DNA of 64,000 bases from Cenococcum geophilum 1.58 (lineage: Eukaryota; Ascomycota; Dothideomycetes; Gloniales; Gloniaceae), in the NCBI GenBank assembly GCA_001692895.1, contig KV748208.1, positions 620,001-684,000 of the forward strand. The letters run 5' to 3'. The notes below the pieces were generated by a model. That model did no database searches and was not told the origin of the DNA. It saw only the letters and a list, made by a program, of their open reading frames with translations. This document shows positions 36,498 through 47,687 of this stretch, piece after piece; position 1 is the first letter of the stretch, and the number at the start of each line of letters is the position of its first letter. The translations under genes and the position numbers were made by a program.

Positions 36498-37562
36498 GTT
36501 ATCTCCGATTGCCGTACTCGAGTATCTCGCACTTGTTAAAACGTGATGAGGAGGAATCAGGAATGCGTAAGAGGTCTGTGAACTTGGTTTGAATATACGA
36601 TTGGTGAAGCTTCTAAAGCTCTTAGAACGGGAAAGAAATGACGGAACTGTACGAAAGTATGTGCTGCAGCTATTAACCATTAATTTCCTATAAGCGTAGG
36701 ATGATATTTGATCAAGGGACGTGTATAAGCGCTAGCATATGAGAGTGGTTGGAATGGTAATCCCAACCGTAAATCACTACTATTATTATAGCAATGGCAA
36801 CTTGAACTGGGAGGGGAGGGAGCTATTAAACCAGGCTGAGCGCCCAAGATATATGGATTAGCTGGATGATCCTGGTGGGAATCGGGAGCGCTCTTGGCAC
36901 TGGAGGATTGCAAGGCGATCCAAGGCAGCCAAGGCGATTAAATGCGATTTGTGGTTCAGGTTGCTTCTTGCAAGCGCTGAGCCACCCGGATTGGTGGCAC
37001 CGGGAATGGCTTGGCAGCTAAGATCAGAGATCGACGCACGATTCGGGACTGATCTGCTCGGAGCCTGCAAAAAGCTACGCAGTGGGCCGCTTTCGGCACG
37101 CCGGCCTGGCAGCTGAGCATTGCCGGCGGCCCCATGTTACCCTCTAGCTTTGCCCACGCCCTCAGGTGCATGCATCAAGGCTGCCGTTGGCCTCTCTGAT
37201 TGACTGTGCATTGCGATGCCATCAATGAGCTTGGAGCATAGCGAGAACTCCATCAATAGCGCCGGATCTGCGCAAGCAACGCAAAGGCTAGGTGGACCGT
37301 TAAATTGGATCTGCACCTTTGTTTTCTTCTTCCATCGCCTCCCGTCTTATCCATGCCGCTGCAGGATTCGAAAAACCGAGGACAAAGGGGAGGGAGGACA
37401 GAAATCTGTGTCTTATTGCCCCGCTTTACTCTAACAAGTACACGCCAATACCCTCTACACGTACAGGCAACCTTCCTTCAGCCAGACACAAAAGATCTTC
37501 AGCTAGCCACATCTTTGTGTTCCGGACAAGTCTCGCCATAGAGCAACACCTCCCAAAATCCG
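36498..37562. other. Intergenic region upstream of the DUF2235 gene
   Basis: Minus frames at 36680-37171 and plus frames at 37216-37672 have no motif. The first 180 bp may be a 5' coding extension of the DUF2235 gene (ATG at 36680). Otherwise nothing seen. Confidence 0.45.
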
Positions 37563-38972
37563 TCATGGAACGACACTCCCGTACTCCGACATCAAGTCAA
37601 CACCCTCAACAGTCCATTGTGTTCCGTCGCAATATCCAAGCACAGGTCTTCCCCAAAGATTCCTTCCCTTAAAGGCTATAATATCTTCCAGCCATGACCA
37701 GATCTCGGCAGCAAGGCCCTGAGCTCTTCCTTTGGGAATCGGACAAGCGGGGTGATCGAAGTTTTGACCGTGAAAACAACAGCATTGGTCTTCGGCAGTC
37801 GACAAAAGGTCTGCCTCTCACGCTTAATGATAATGTCCCGAGGCCATAGATTGTTCACGTTTCCGGGAAAGAAGTCGTTCGGTTCCTGGATGAACGAAGT
37901 TTCTGCGAGGCTTTCGCCCGGTGGCCGTACTTGGACAAAAAAGGACGATCGTTCCATGAAGCTCTTTTGGTACAGCCGGCTGAAGTAGCTGAGGGCGTTA
38001 GAAACACTTTTGGGAGTCTAGTCAGAACCGGCTTACTGTTCGACGGGTTTAGAAAGCTTACCCTCCCACTGCGGCACTGAACCATAGATCTGTGACCAAA
38101 CTGCCAATCCGGTCTCGAAGATACCAGCCAGCCGGGGAGAATGTAGCGCTCGCGAGTCTGGTTTTCATTAGCCATTCTTCTCTGCCTATAGCTAAACATT
38201 TTAAAGTATTTACAGAAGATGATGACCAGTGAATTCACTTTTCATCATGATGTTAAAGTCTTCCACGACCAGCCGCGCCACCACTTCAAGCGGGTGGAGA
38301 TTGTATGGCATCTTTATGGAGAATTCTTCCCCTGTCATATTATTGCGTATCCACTCCTGCCCCAAGTGCCCTTCAAAAATCTCATGTTCCTTTGGATATT
38401 CCTTAACCAAAAACTGGATTGCCGCTCCAAGATGTTCTTCACAGGCTGCTTCACCCCCTGGAAGGCGTTGCAGCACTTCCTCTTTCGCTTCTGATGGAAG
38501 CTGCTGTCTTGCCCTATAGTATTGGTCATATTCGCTATCAATCGTCAACCAGTTTTCTGCGTCCAGCTTTCTCAAACCCATTGTCATGTAATTTGATGGA
38601 TGCTTCTTGAACGCGGAGCTAGGGTAGCTCTTCAGGTGCGACAGGTTTGAGAGCGGCATGCCTTTGAGACTCGAGCCTTCTATGGACGTCTCTGATGGCG
38701 GACTATCTCCATCTTTTGCTGTGCCACATTGGTTACGTCTTCGTTCTTGTATTTTCCTTCCCAACACTTCCTAAAACTCCACTGAGCGCTTCTCTGTCGG
38801 TTTTGTGGGTTATAAATGGTGCATTCAACGCAGGGATCCTCACTGCTTGTCTACCCCCAGGTGCTCCATATTTGATCCGCTTGTAGGGCGCTTGGATAAG
38901 CTAGATGGAGTATCCGGTGATGAAAAGAACTGTGAGGCCGAGAAGGACTAGTGGAAATGTAATATTGAACAT
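37563..38972 (-). pseudogene. DUF3445 (heme-dependent oxidative N-demethylase-like) gene, degenerate
   Basis: The DUF3445 family includes heme-dependent oxidases that demethylate alkylamines. Start ATG at 38972 (context GTCACCATGTTC) opens a single hydrophobic anchor (about 20 residues) that ends at an in-frame TAG, 38901-38903. Then come PGGRQAVRIPALNAP, MGLRKLDAENWLTID, LPGGEAACEEHLGAAIQFLV, NLHPLEVVARLVVEDFNIM, FSPAGWYLRDRIGS, (frame change) IYGSVPQWEG, then SNALSYFSRLYQKSF, RERQTFCRLPKTNAVVFTVKTSITPL and, after another frame change near 37730, AEIWSWLEDIIAFKG. At least three frame changes and one nonsense codon. Block order and spacing are otherwise those of the fungal family. Confidence 0.8.
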
Positions 38973-39847
38973 GGTGACGGCTGGTAAACTCAAGCCGCCT
39001 TTACGGGTAGGAAGGTTGGTTCGAAGACGGTGACCAACGATACCGCGGTGGGGGAGTGAGTAGTGTGAGAAGGATACGTGACTAGCCGTGGTGGCTTGTT
39101 ACTAAACGATGCCATTACGACTGTCATCACCATGGCGGTTGATGAAACTTACGAATGGCCCACATCCGTATTTACTCTCGTGCATTCCCGCGTCTCATGG
39201 GGGGATACGCGCCTCACAGAATCTCATAATTTCATTTATTTGATCACTCTAAGTAGTCTGCCACATCACATCGTCTTGTGTGGCTGATGGTTGGTCTAAA
39301 AGGTTATCATTTTCGGCGTCAAGGGTGGAGAGCTTGTATAATGTTTCTCTTCAGTGCCCCCTACGGATCCTCCAAGGCTACCCACACGGCTACGCTCCGT
39401 TTTAAGTGCCCTGGAGTGGAGAGCGTAACGCTATTCGTTGTTGATATATTTTCCTTTTTGGTGATTATCATACCGGAAATCTCACCAGATCATGGCGGTA
39501 TTAGGCCGTAATGTAGGTGATAGGGTCATGACGGCGATAGGGTTACCCACCTAGGTACAAGCCAATGAAACCAGAGTACGAGAACCCGAACTATTCCCGA
39601 TCAGGTAAATATCCCTCTTCACTCTTCGTATTCTCACCTCAAACCTCCCATTCTTACGAAAAGTTAGGAATTTGCAGGACGGGAATTCCATCTTACTTTT
39701 TAACAAAGGTTTCAATAGGTATGTAGCAATAACGAGCAGTTCGATAGGAAGGAATCTTTATATAAATTCACTTACATTCTGTTAGCAATGATCACTGTCC
39801 GAAATGCGAAACGCCGACAAACGGCAGCCGCCAAAAAATATAATTAA
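38973..39847. other. Intergenic region before the minisatellite block
   Basis: No gene recognised; frames of 69-77 codons at 39078-39287 and 39278-39511 lack motifs. Composition becomes more AT-rich toward the repeat block. Confidence 0.45.
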
Positions 39848-40868
39848 GCTCGGGCCCTTCGCAAGAACCTTCGCGGATGAGCTTAGGGGTAAGCCGTGCA
39901 CGGAGCCGTGCACGAAGCTCTGCAAAAGGTCTGCACGAAGCTCTACTCGAAGCCCTATATGGAGCTCTAAAGCTCTACTAACACGCAGCACTAATATACT
40001 AGGAAGGTTCTATAATCGGCCGTACGAACGCCCATACGATTAGTCGCCATACAATCGTCCCTACGAACGGCTCTATAAATGTCGCACGATTGCCCGTACG
40101 AACGCCTATATAATTAATTGATTGATTAATTAATTACCTATACAAACGCCCGTACGAACGCCTATACGATTAATTAATCAAACGTCTATGTAATTGCCCA
40201 TACAATCGTCTATACGAACGTCTCTACAAACGTCTCTACAAATGTCTGCACGAACGCCTGCACGAACGCCTATATAAAGCTCTGCTCAAAGCTCTATATA
40301 AAGCCCTTTATAAGGCCTTCAAAAACAAGCCTAAATACAAGGTCTATATAGAGAAGCTCTATCAAAGCTCTACTCAAAGCTCTAACCAAGCTCTGCTTGA
40401 GGCTCTGCTCGAAGCTCTGCTCGAAGCTCTACTCGAAGCTCTATCAAAACTCTGCTCGAAGCTCTATCGAAGCTCTGCTCAAAGCTCTGCACGAGGCTCT
40501 ACTCAAAGCCCTATCAAAGCTCCACTTGAAGCTCTGCTCGAAGCTCTACTAACACGCAGCACTGATATACTAGGAAGACTCTATAATCGTCTATACGAAC
40601 GGCTCTACAATTAATTAATTTATTAATTAATTGCCTACACGAACGCCTATACGAACGTCCATATAAACGCCCGTACGAACGTCTGCACGTCTAGACATCT
40701 ATACGTCTACACGCCTGCACGCCACACGTGGTTCTGCATAAGGCTCTGCGCGAACCTCTGCACAAAGCTCTACTAAAGCTCTACACGAGGCTTTGCCTAA
40801 AGCTTACCCCCCGCTGCGAAGCAGCCCCCGCAGCGCAGCACGACGGAGGGATAGGATTTGCTTCGCAA
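39848..40868 (+). repeat. Composite minisatellite element, copy 1
   Basis: About 1 kb built from two interleaved short motifs: a 12-mer of type GCTCTGCTCGAA (for example 40390-40560) and a decamer-like ACGAACGCCT/TATACGA series, with TTAATTAA islands. The phrase CACGCAGCACTRATATACTAGGAAG occurs twice (about 39980 and 40551). It closes with a GC-rich hairpin-like segment GCGAAGCAGCCCCCGCAG (about 40815-40832). The part from about 40214 to 40862 is colinear, in reverse, with 52131-53060. Confidence 0.88.
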
Positions 40869-41062
40869 ATCCCTACTAACTAGTATCTATAGGTTAAAAG
40901 TCTTTTTTTACTAACAACTCCTCTATATTAAAAAGTAATAAGTCTGCTTTAGAAGCGATAATATTTAATAATTTATCCGTATAATGCTGAAGTTAAATTT
41001 TTAAAGGGGTGCCAAGAAGATCTGTAAATATTACAAATATCGCCAATACTCGCCAATATTGA

Positions 41063-41759
41063 TTAGTAACAATATTGATCAATCTGATTGGCAATATTGA
41101 TATTGAAAACCACGCTGGCCTCATGAAGCCACCTCGTTGTTCCCTCAACGTCAGTGGTATTAGAATATTCCTTCAGAATGCTCTCTATTGATCCCGCAAC
41201 CGGGGATGGTCCCAAACCCTTCTCGATCTCACGGATGCACTTGCTGCAGAACTCGGTGAGCCCCTCGATGTGCTCCTTGCTCGCTTCCACAAAACGTAGG
41301 AGTGTAGAGTCGGGACCTTTGGCGGGAAGAGCGTCTGCTTCCCCATCCCCAAATTGAAGTTCCAACATTTCTTTCATCTCCCTTGCAAGCTGAGCCAATA
41401 AGTCACTCCCCGCATCCCCCCCGAGTTTTCGTACTTCCACAACCCAAAATGCAATGGCAGCACGGATTATGCTATATCTTATGGGTATTGACTCAGCCCT
41501 GCATGCCTTGGCCAAGCTCGTCGTTTCGAATACTGTGATACTGAGCCTGTCGAGAATCGGCCAAAGCGTCTATTTGGGAAGTCAATACCAGATTGAGCGA
41601 GGACCTCGTTGATGAAAAATAACTTACGATGGACTCATTGACGGCTGCATGGCCATCCTTGATGCTGAATGGCTGCTTCAGGCGTAGAAGGCAATGCAGA
41701 GCGACGTTTGAAGCTTCTGGTTGGTGCTTTAAGTCATCGTCAAGCTGGACAAGCTTCTG
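41063..41759 (-). CDS. Hypothetical protein, probably 5'-truncated
   Basis: Two open segments joined by a good intron (donor GTAAGT at 41627, acceptor TAG before 41569): upstream to about 41759 and 41569-41063. The join reads HAAVNESI/TLWPILDRLSITVFETTSLAKACR and on to an Ala/Leu/Glu-rich helical region and a stop at 41063. No ATG exists in the upstream segment before a stop, so the N terminus is missing or lies in a further exon. Composition is coding-like. I do not recognise the family. Its last codons run into AT-rich repeat sequence (AATATTGAT motifs), so the C terminus may be repeat-derived. Confidence 0.4.
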
Positions 41760-42546
41760 CTCAAGTGTCGATCAAGGTGGCAATGACGTAACAGTCGTCA
41801 TTGTCGACGTCAGCCTTCGCCACCTATTTCATGTATATATAGTCTCTTTTCTTCGTAGATTAATCTACACGAGTCCTTTTACGACCCATTTTTTTGCGGT
41901 CGACAGTTATGAGCCCGGGTGACTTCTTGCGCATTTTAAGAAGCACCAGTAATATTACCACATCACGACTATAACATGAGTTCGATTCCCCTCAGTTTTG
42001 GAAAGCGAGAATTCTTCACACGCCAGACTTAGCGACCGGGGGCACAAAGGTGGGCCAAGAAACGAGGCAGGTGCTGGGAGCCGGGTTAAGGCGGTGCCGG
42101 GGCCGGACACGAGGGCAGCTGGATACGATGCAGGCCGGGGGTACGGAGAAAAACTTCAAGCGCTACTAGCTACTGTCAAGCTACTAGCCCCTGGGGGGGT
42201 GTCAACCTATAAAATACGTCCTATTTGGCTTCGCCAGAAAGACCGGTCTTTTTGGGCCAATTGGGCGATCGACATCAAGGCTGTCTAAAATCCATAGCTC
42301 CCCGGTAGCTAAATACGTGGCCACGAGGGTTTTGATAGCGTTCAAATCGGTCTGCTGGTGGTTTGGAAGGAGGAGCGGCGTGGGTTGTGTGTCAACGAGC
42401 CTTCAGGTAAAGCTCGCCGTAGAATAAATTTCTTCACACGCTTTGGCCATACCTTCTGCCTGTCCAGGACGCTCGTGAGGGTATCATCCTTCCATTCTTT
42501 CAAAAAAAAAACCACCAGACCCACAGAGATCCGCTCGGGCAGGATC
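41760..42546. other. Non-coding segment left of the TIR element
   Basis: No gene recognised. A 96-codon plus frame (41998-42288) is Gly/Arg/Ala-rich without a family signature; it may be eroded repeat sequence. Confidence 0.4.
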
Positions 42547-42728
42547 CGGGCAGTAACTCTTGGCAGTAACTTTACTGCCCGAATCTCTTGCCAAGTTTCG
42601 TTCTGCCGGTGTAAAATCAGTGGCTTGGAGCTTGTTTTCAGTGTTGTAGATCTAGATTTTAGAACCATAGATCAATCGATTGGCGTACTGCAGGAAAGTC
42701 GTGATGCTTGGCGTGGTGTTGAACTTGA

Positions 42729-42760
42729 GGTGCCTCTGCCACTGCAGTGGCAGAGGCGCC
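42729..42760. repeat. Near-perfect palindrome
   Basis: The core 42732-42757 (GCCTCTGCCACTG followed by its exact reverse complement) is a perfect 26-bp palindrome with no loop. It extends two more pairs on each side after one mismatch. It lies inside the 1.19-kb TIR element. Confidence 0.92.
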
Positions 42761-42813
42761 CTAAATTTCTGACGATTAAGATTTTGGACTACAGCAGATC
42801 AACTACTCACTAA

Positions 42814-42871
42814 AATATGGGGTGTCTCTATTACTGTAGTAACAACTGCAGTGACAGAGATACCCCATATT
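42814..42871. repeat. Imperfect hairpin, 26-bp arms
   Basis: Arms 42814-42839 and 42846-42871, loop TAACAA. The arms match at 22 of 26 positions (AATATGGGGTRTCTCT core). It is adjacent to the 32-bp palindrome in the same element. Confidence 0.88.
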
Positions 42872-43737
42872 ATGAATTTAGATTTTCAATCGCAATTGCC
42901 AAAAATCCAGTTACCCAAAATCCCGTCAGGAAACGTAATCCGGAGGCAAATTGACGTGTAAACGCGATTTGTTCGGGAGTTGCAAAGGCGACTTAAACAA
43001 AGACTTGAGAGGTAGGGTCACCTAGGGAGAAGAGTAAGTCAGTGTTGGGTTAGTGGTAGATGGTAAATAAACATTCCGGGCGCTTTAATACCGAAGTACT
43101 CCGAGACATGCCACCGCACGGTTATATTATGTATTTGGTGGGTCCCAATACTAATTTGTAACTTGGATGTACTAGAAAATGCCACATTCTCTGTGCTGTC
43201 GGGAGAGGGCCGAGGGAGGCGATTTGGGGGAGGTTGTTCATTAAATGGACCCGAATCCACTGCGGCAATTTGTTCCTTTCCTATTCTTCTAAGTCTTAAG
43301 TGTCGTAGTGCTTACCAGCTTCCGGCTCGAGTAAGTGTTCAGGAGGGTTTGATTGAATAGCTGTCTGCATCGCCGCAATCGCGTTCTCATTTCCTAGCTT
43401 CTCGTGAGCTGAGTTTCCTGAGGCGTGGCGGCAGGAGTAAGTGAGGTAGAAGCGTCCATTTTGGATGAGAATCTTGGTGTAGGGAGCCATTGCCACGTAT
43501 TTATATAGAGCTTGGGTGGCGATTGAGCGGCGTTGGTTGATGTGACGTTGATCTTGGCAGTGACAAAAGTACGTGCACCTCCGTTTAACCGTGCGGCAGC
43601 TTGCGGGGCATGCCGGGGTGGGTGAACATTGCATTTGTATGTAAAATAGGTGCCCGAGTAGTGCCTTGGTTACCTGCTAAGCCGCCGCTGATCAAAAGAT
43701 TCGGGCGGTAAAGTTACTGCCAAGAGTTACTGCCCGA

Positions 43738-45396
43738 GATCCGCTAGCCCTCGCATATTCCATTATCGTCAGGGTTGACTGGAAATACGGCAAACAACGG
43801 TCAACGCATCCTCCTGGTGCGGAATCAAGGTGAAATCGGTCGTATCTTGAATGCTCAAACCCTTCTTGGACTTGCTCTTCTTATCAGCTTTCTTGCGCTT
43901 CTGAACAGAGGCGTTATTGTTGACTGGCGGGAGTGTAGTGGGCATTTCAACTATGGCATTCGGTAGCATGAATCCCACAAGGACACCGCTATCATATCGG
44001 TCATCGGGATCTAGCCGCTGAGCTAGCATATCCATCGAGGCCCTCTGTGAGGGGACTTTGTAGACAGGGGGCTATAAGGCACGATTGTAGGAACAGGATA
44101 GATTGTGGAGGAGACGAATCCTTGAGGAGGTGTGAGGCCTCTGGGATCAGAGAGACTATATACTACGTGCACGTGCCTCCGGCACGTGACCGACGGCTAT
44201 CCTAAGGGCAACCCGAGGTGACCGCAATATAACCCCTTACACCCTTGGTGTGCTCAAAACTTTAAATTTACGGTCTTTAAATTAAATTAGAGTTTTAAAT
44301 TAGAACTCTAAATCGAGGCTTAAATAAAAGGCTTATTAAGCGTAAACTTGGTCAAAACTTTCGTTGGTACCCCAATGATTTGTGTTAGTTGTACTGGTGT
44401 CCTAGTTTTACGTTAGTGCCACATTTCTGCCTGATGAGAAAAGCGACATTATTGATGTTAATGTCCTGCCCGGCTTTGGTTCTGGACAGAGCTCTTATTA
44501 TTGAAATTAGCCATCGTAGGTTTAGGAGGCGCGGCCATAATGTTGTTGTACGTTGGCATTACGAGAAAGCTGGGCTGTTCTGCCAGGGCTCACTTGCATA
44601 TTACTTTGCCGATTTCGGAACGCTGCCCAAGCTTGCCTTGTCGCGCCTTCTTACTGAAGACGGTTTCCCATTTTCCTAGACTTCTTAATATTCCGCTTGA
44701 GGGGGAAGGTGCTGAATTGGATGGGGCTGTGGGAGAAAGTTTGCAGGTTTTTGGGCAAAGATATTATAAATAGGGCAAAATATCGTTGGGCCTGAAAAAC
44801 TGTGAAGGAAAGCGAAGAACCCGTTTCTGGTCGCTCCACTTCCGGAAGTTCTCTTTTGTACAGTGGCAAATCATGTGTCTGGAACAGTGGCGGAATCATG
44901 GCTGGCGCTTTACTGGATGTATAAGGTAGGATGCCAAGACTCACGTTTGCGAGCGGGGTAGACTTCATTGGGACTACTCGAGAGGGGAAGCCGGTTTCGC
45001 TAGTGACTCATTTGCGCAATGAGCTTTTTTATAATAAACGTTTCCAGCTCTAGCAAAAATCTGATGGGTAATGAGCCGCTACCAACACAACTTCAATCGC
45101 GATGCAAAAGCTGACACGGTAATCAGGTGAGTCGCTCGATGTTTATTTATGGTTTCCGCATGGATAAACGCGATGTGGAGCGTATGGTGTCGCTGCACAA
45201 GCTCGAGGTTTGGTATTCCGGCGCGGAACAACCGGCGAGCCTAGCGCGCATGGCAGACGCTGGCACGGCAACTGCCTTGTCACAATAACAGGAGACAGAC
45301 CCATTGTCACCATATCTCTCCCATCACAAACCATCTCCAGCTCCTTCCCGACGCTTCCACTCTTGCTGAACCGCCTCCATCCTCAACGCTGCGCCC
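43738..45396. other. Gene-poor region; possible eroded LTR-like segment
   Basis: An 88-codon minus frame (43769-44035) with a Lys-rich stretch has no known motif. At 44170-44188 CACGTGCC-TCC-GGCACGTG forms an 8-bp hairpin in a stretch (about 44090-44245) whose texture recalls fungal LTR ends, but I found no partner repeat. 45290-45396 is CT-rich leader sequence for the nuclease gene. Confidence 0.4.
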
Positions 45397-46987
45397 ATGG
45401 CTCTCCCCGACGTATGGCTAATGGCGGTCCTAGATGCGGGCGGTGACTTTGAGCCGCCGCCCGACCCGCAAATCCCTACAGACTACCTGCAGAAGCCTCG
45501 AAGGCAGCGCCCCGCATCTGAGCAAACTCAACTTCCATCCTTCCACCCCCCTTCTCCGCCCGCATCCTTCTCCAGACCCAAACGAAGGCGCGCTGCGCTC
45601 GCAGAGATCGACCCCCCGAACGATCCGCGCCCGCGCAAGCGACAACGAGCGCCGAACGCACCTATACCCGTCATGTCGCATGCCCCACGATCGCCATCGA
45701 AGATATCGAGCAGAATCGCTGCAAGGGAGGCAGGGGGCGCAGGGGGCGGGGCGCCGGCGGCAGAGGATGTCATGGACCCCAATGCCACACCACGGCCAGT
45801 TCGTGCCAGGCGCAAACTCGCTCCGGCTCCGGCTGCTCCTACCATGCCTGTTCCGGTCCTGGACGAGACAGCAATGCCAGCATTGACGCCCAGCGCATCT
45901 GAGGGCGAACTAGACATCGACAGAGAAGACATGGACCGGTCAGCGTCGTCTGTCACCGAATCAACCGGCTCGAAGGCGCGATCGCGCAGCCCGACCGAAC
46001 GAATGGTCGATCTTCGGGTTGCGGAGAAGATGGTGGCCCCAAAGACGGTGAAATCGCCCGCAGACGTACCGGAGGACGTGCGGGGACTTTACAAGGCAAT
46101 CCAAAGCTTGGCTCGTGTGCCCCGTAGCGTTATTCCGCTGGGAATCGAGGTACGAGTCCGTCCGCACTCATCTCCACTCCCTTCGCTTACATTTCCACTA
46201 GGATGAGGTTAAAAATGATGCCGGTGGCGATCTTGATGATTTGGACCTTTTCGTGGACACGAAAGCAAACGGCATAACTAGGGAACAGTTGATGGACGAA
46301 TTCAAAGCCTTAAGAGGGGTTCGGGACTCGACTGCGTTTTGCAAAACCAAATACGTTCATGAGCCTACCTGGAACGAACGGGTGCACAGCCGGATGCTGG
46401 AACAAGCGGTCTGTAATCGCCCTGGTTTCGAATACCATAATATCAAGACTGCGCGCGTTATTAAGGAGCTGGTCCCCGGGAACAAGTATGGCGAGCTCTT
46501 AAAGAGCAAGATGATTGATTACGCCATTACCCTTAAACCGCCGCTCTTCGGAGAAGACCAGGTTATTACCCGGCTGGCCGCTTCTCCTCGACCACTCCAA
46601 CGGACCATCAATNCATGCGACTATTCGCCTCTCTGCTACAACCCCGTCGCCATTAGCATTGAGACTAAGTCGCCCGACGGCGGCAAGGAGAACGGCGAGG
46701 TGCAGCTGTCCGTCTGGGCAATGGCGTACTTCAACCGCCTGCGCACGCTCACCCAGGATCCCGTGCCTATCACGCTCCCACTTGTCCTAGTTTCCGACGA
46801 GCATTGGAAGCTTATGTTTGCCCGGGATCTAGAACACTCGATTGAGATCATTGATGCGGTGGATTTTGGAGATACCAGGGATATTATTGGGTGTTATAAG
46901 ATTTTGGCAGCGCTGAGGCTTTTGTGTGGGTGGGCAGAGGACACATTTCTGGGTTGGTTTTCGGATAGAGTTCTGAAGCCGGAATGA
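45397..46987 (+). CDS. Fungal PD-(D/E)XK nuclease-like domain protein
   Basis: Two exons, 45397-46149 and 46202-46987 (512 aa). Residues 1 to about 200 are low-complexity (Pro/Arg/Ala/Ser-rich, with KRRR and RPRKRQR basic runs that could act as nuclear signals). The second half matches the fungal-specific PD-(D/E)XK-like family: FEYHNIKTARVIKELVP, YGELLKSKMIDYAI (catalytic Asp), AISIETKSP (the ExK motif, Glu-Thr-Lys) and VQLSVWAMAYFNRLR. These proteins are uncharacterised; the fold is that of restriction-enzyme-like nucleases, and whether they cut DNA is unknown. One N at 46613 lies in a codon after TIN without breaking the frame. It sits inside the repeat-rich zone, between the TIR element and an AT-rich wasteland. 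Confidence 0.85.
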
Positions 46988-47687
46988 AATGAAAGATTGT
47001 TATGTCGAATTTGAAATCGCAGCTCCATGGTTTGTTCAATGTGATTATTTCGGAAGCGAGATCTAAAGACGCTCCAAGTTAACAAGAGGTCCGACACACT
47101 GACAAAGGTGACGCGCGAAGCCGCCGTTGTGTATGAAGTCCAACACCGTCTGAACAAACCCTGGAGAAGGTTCGTACTCGATCTCCACAGACTTAAGTAA
47201 TGAATCTGAGCCTTCCTCCCAGCGGACCAGAGGGTCAGCAATTAGATGGAGTGCTCGAACGCAGGACCGAAATTGATGGTGCTGGCAAACCTGCACTAAC
47301 CTTCTTTCCCTTTAATATCCGCTTAGCGGACGCTCCAGTTAGCGTTTAGGTAGGCGTCCGCCAGTTAACTAGTGCTGTGTTTATAGTAGGGGCGGGCAAT
47401 TTAATTATTAATATATTAACCGTTTGGTGGCGCTTACTGCTTAACATCCTAGGGGCTAATAGGGTAGATATATTAATTAATTATAAAGCTGCTTCTACGG
47501 ATCGATTTAATGGTATTTCTAAGATTATAGCTGCTATAGGGGTGTAGATCAATTTCGTTAAAAAAGGTAACTACTCTATATCGCGTCACTTAAGAAACGT
47601 TGGCAAAGTCTCTCAGACCGTAGAATCAACTTTTTAACAAAAAAGGTTAGCGATATCCGCTTGCGGATATACGTATGGGCCATTCCC

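Larger units (their letters stand above)
42547..43737. mobile_element. About 1.19-kb element bounded by 40-bp terminal inverted repeats
   Basis: Left end 42547-42586 reads CGGGCAGTAACTCTTGGCAG then TAACTTTACTGCCCGAATCT. The right end 43698-43737 is its inverted copy with about one difference. Each arm itself contains a smaller inverted repeat (GGGCAGTAA...TTACTGCCC), so the ends can fold. Inside are a 32-bp near-perfect palindrome (42729-42760), a 26-bp hairpin (42814-42871) and a 112-codon minus frame (43296-43634) with no transposase motif. It fits a non-autonomous DNA transposon. No clear target-site duplication seen. Confidence 0.7.

Noticed and set aside
41970-42000. GTTCGATTCC stretch resembling a tRNA T-loop
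   Set aside because: The preceding 60-70 nt do not form acceptor, D and anticodon arms.
44090-44245. Possible solo LTR (CACGTGCC hairpin, pyrimidine-rich end)
   Set aside because: No matching second copy, no target duplication and no retroelement coding remnants nearby that I could recognise.
45430-45956. Frames of 83-150 codons in other phases and on the opposite strand of nuclease exon 1
   Set aside because: GC-rich low-complexity coding sequence leaves several frames open; only the plus frame from 45397 continues through the intron into the conserved nuclease domain.
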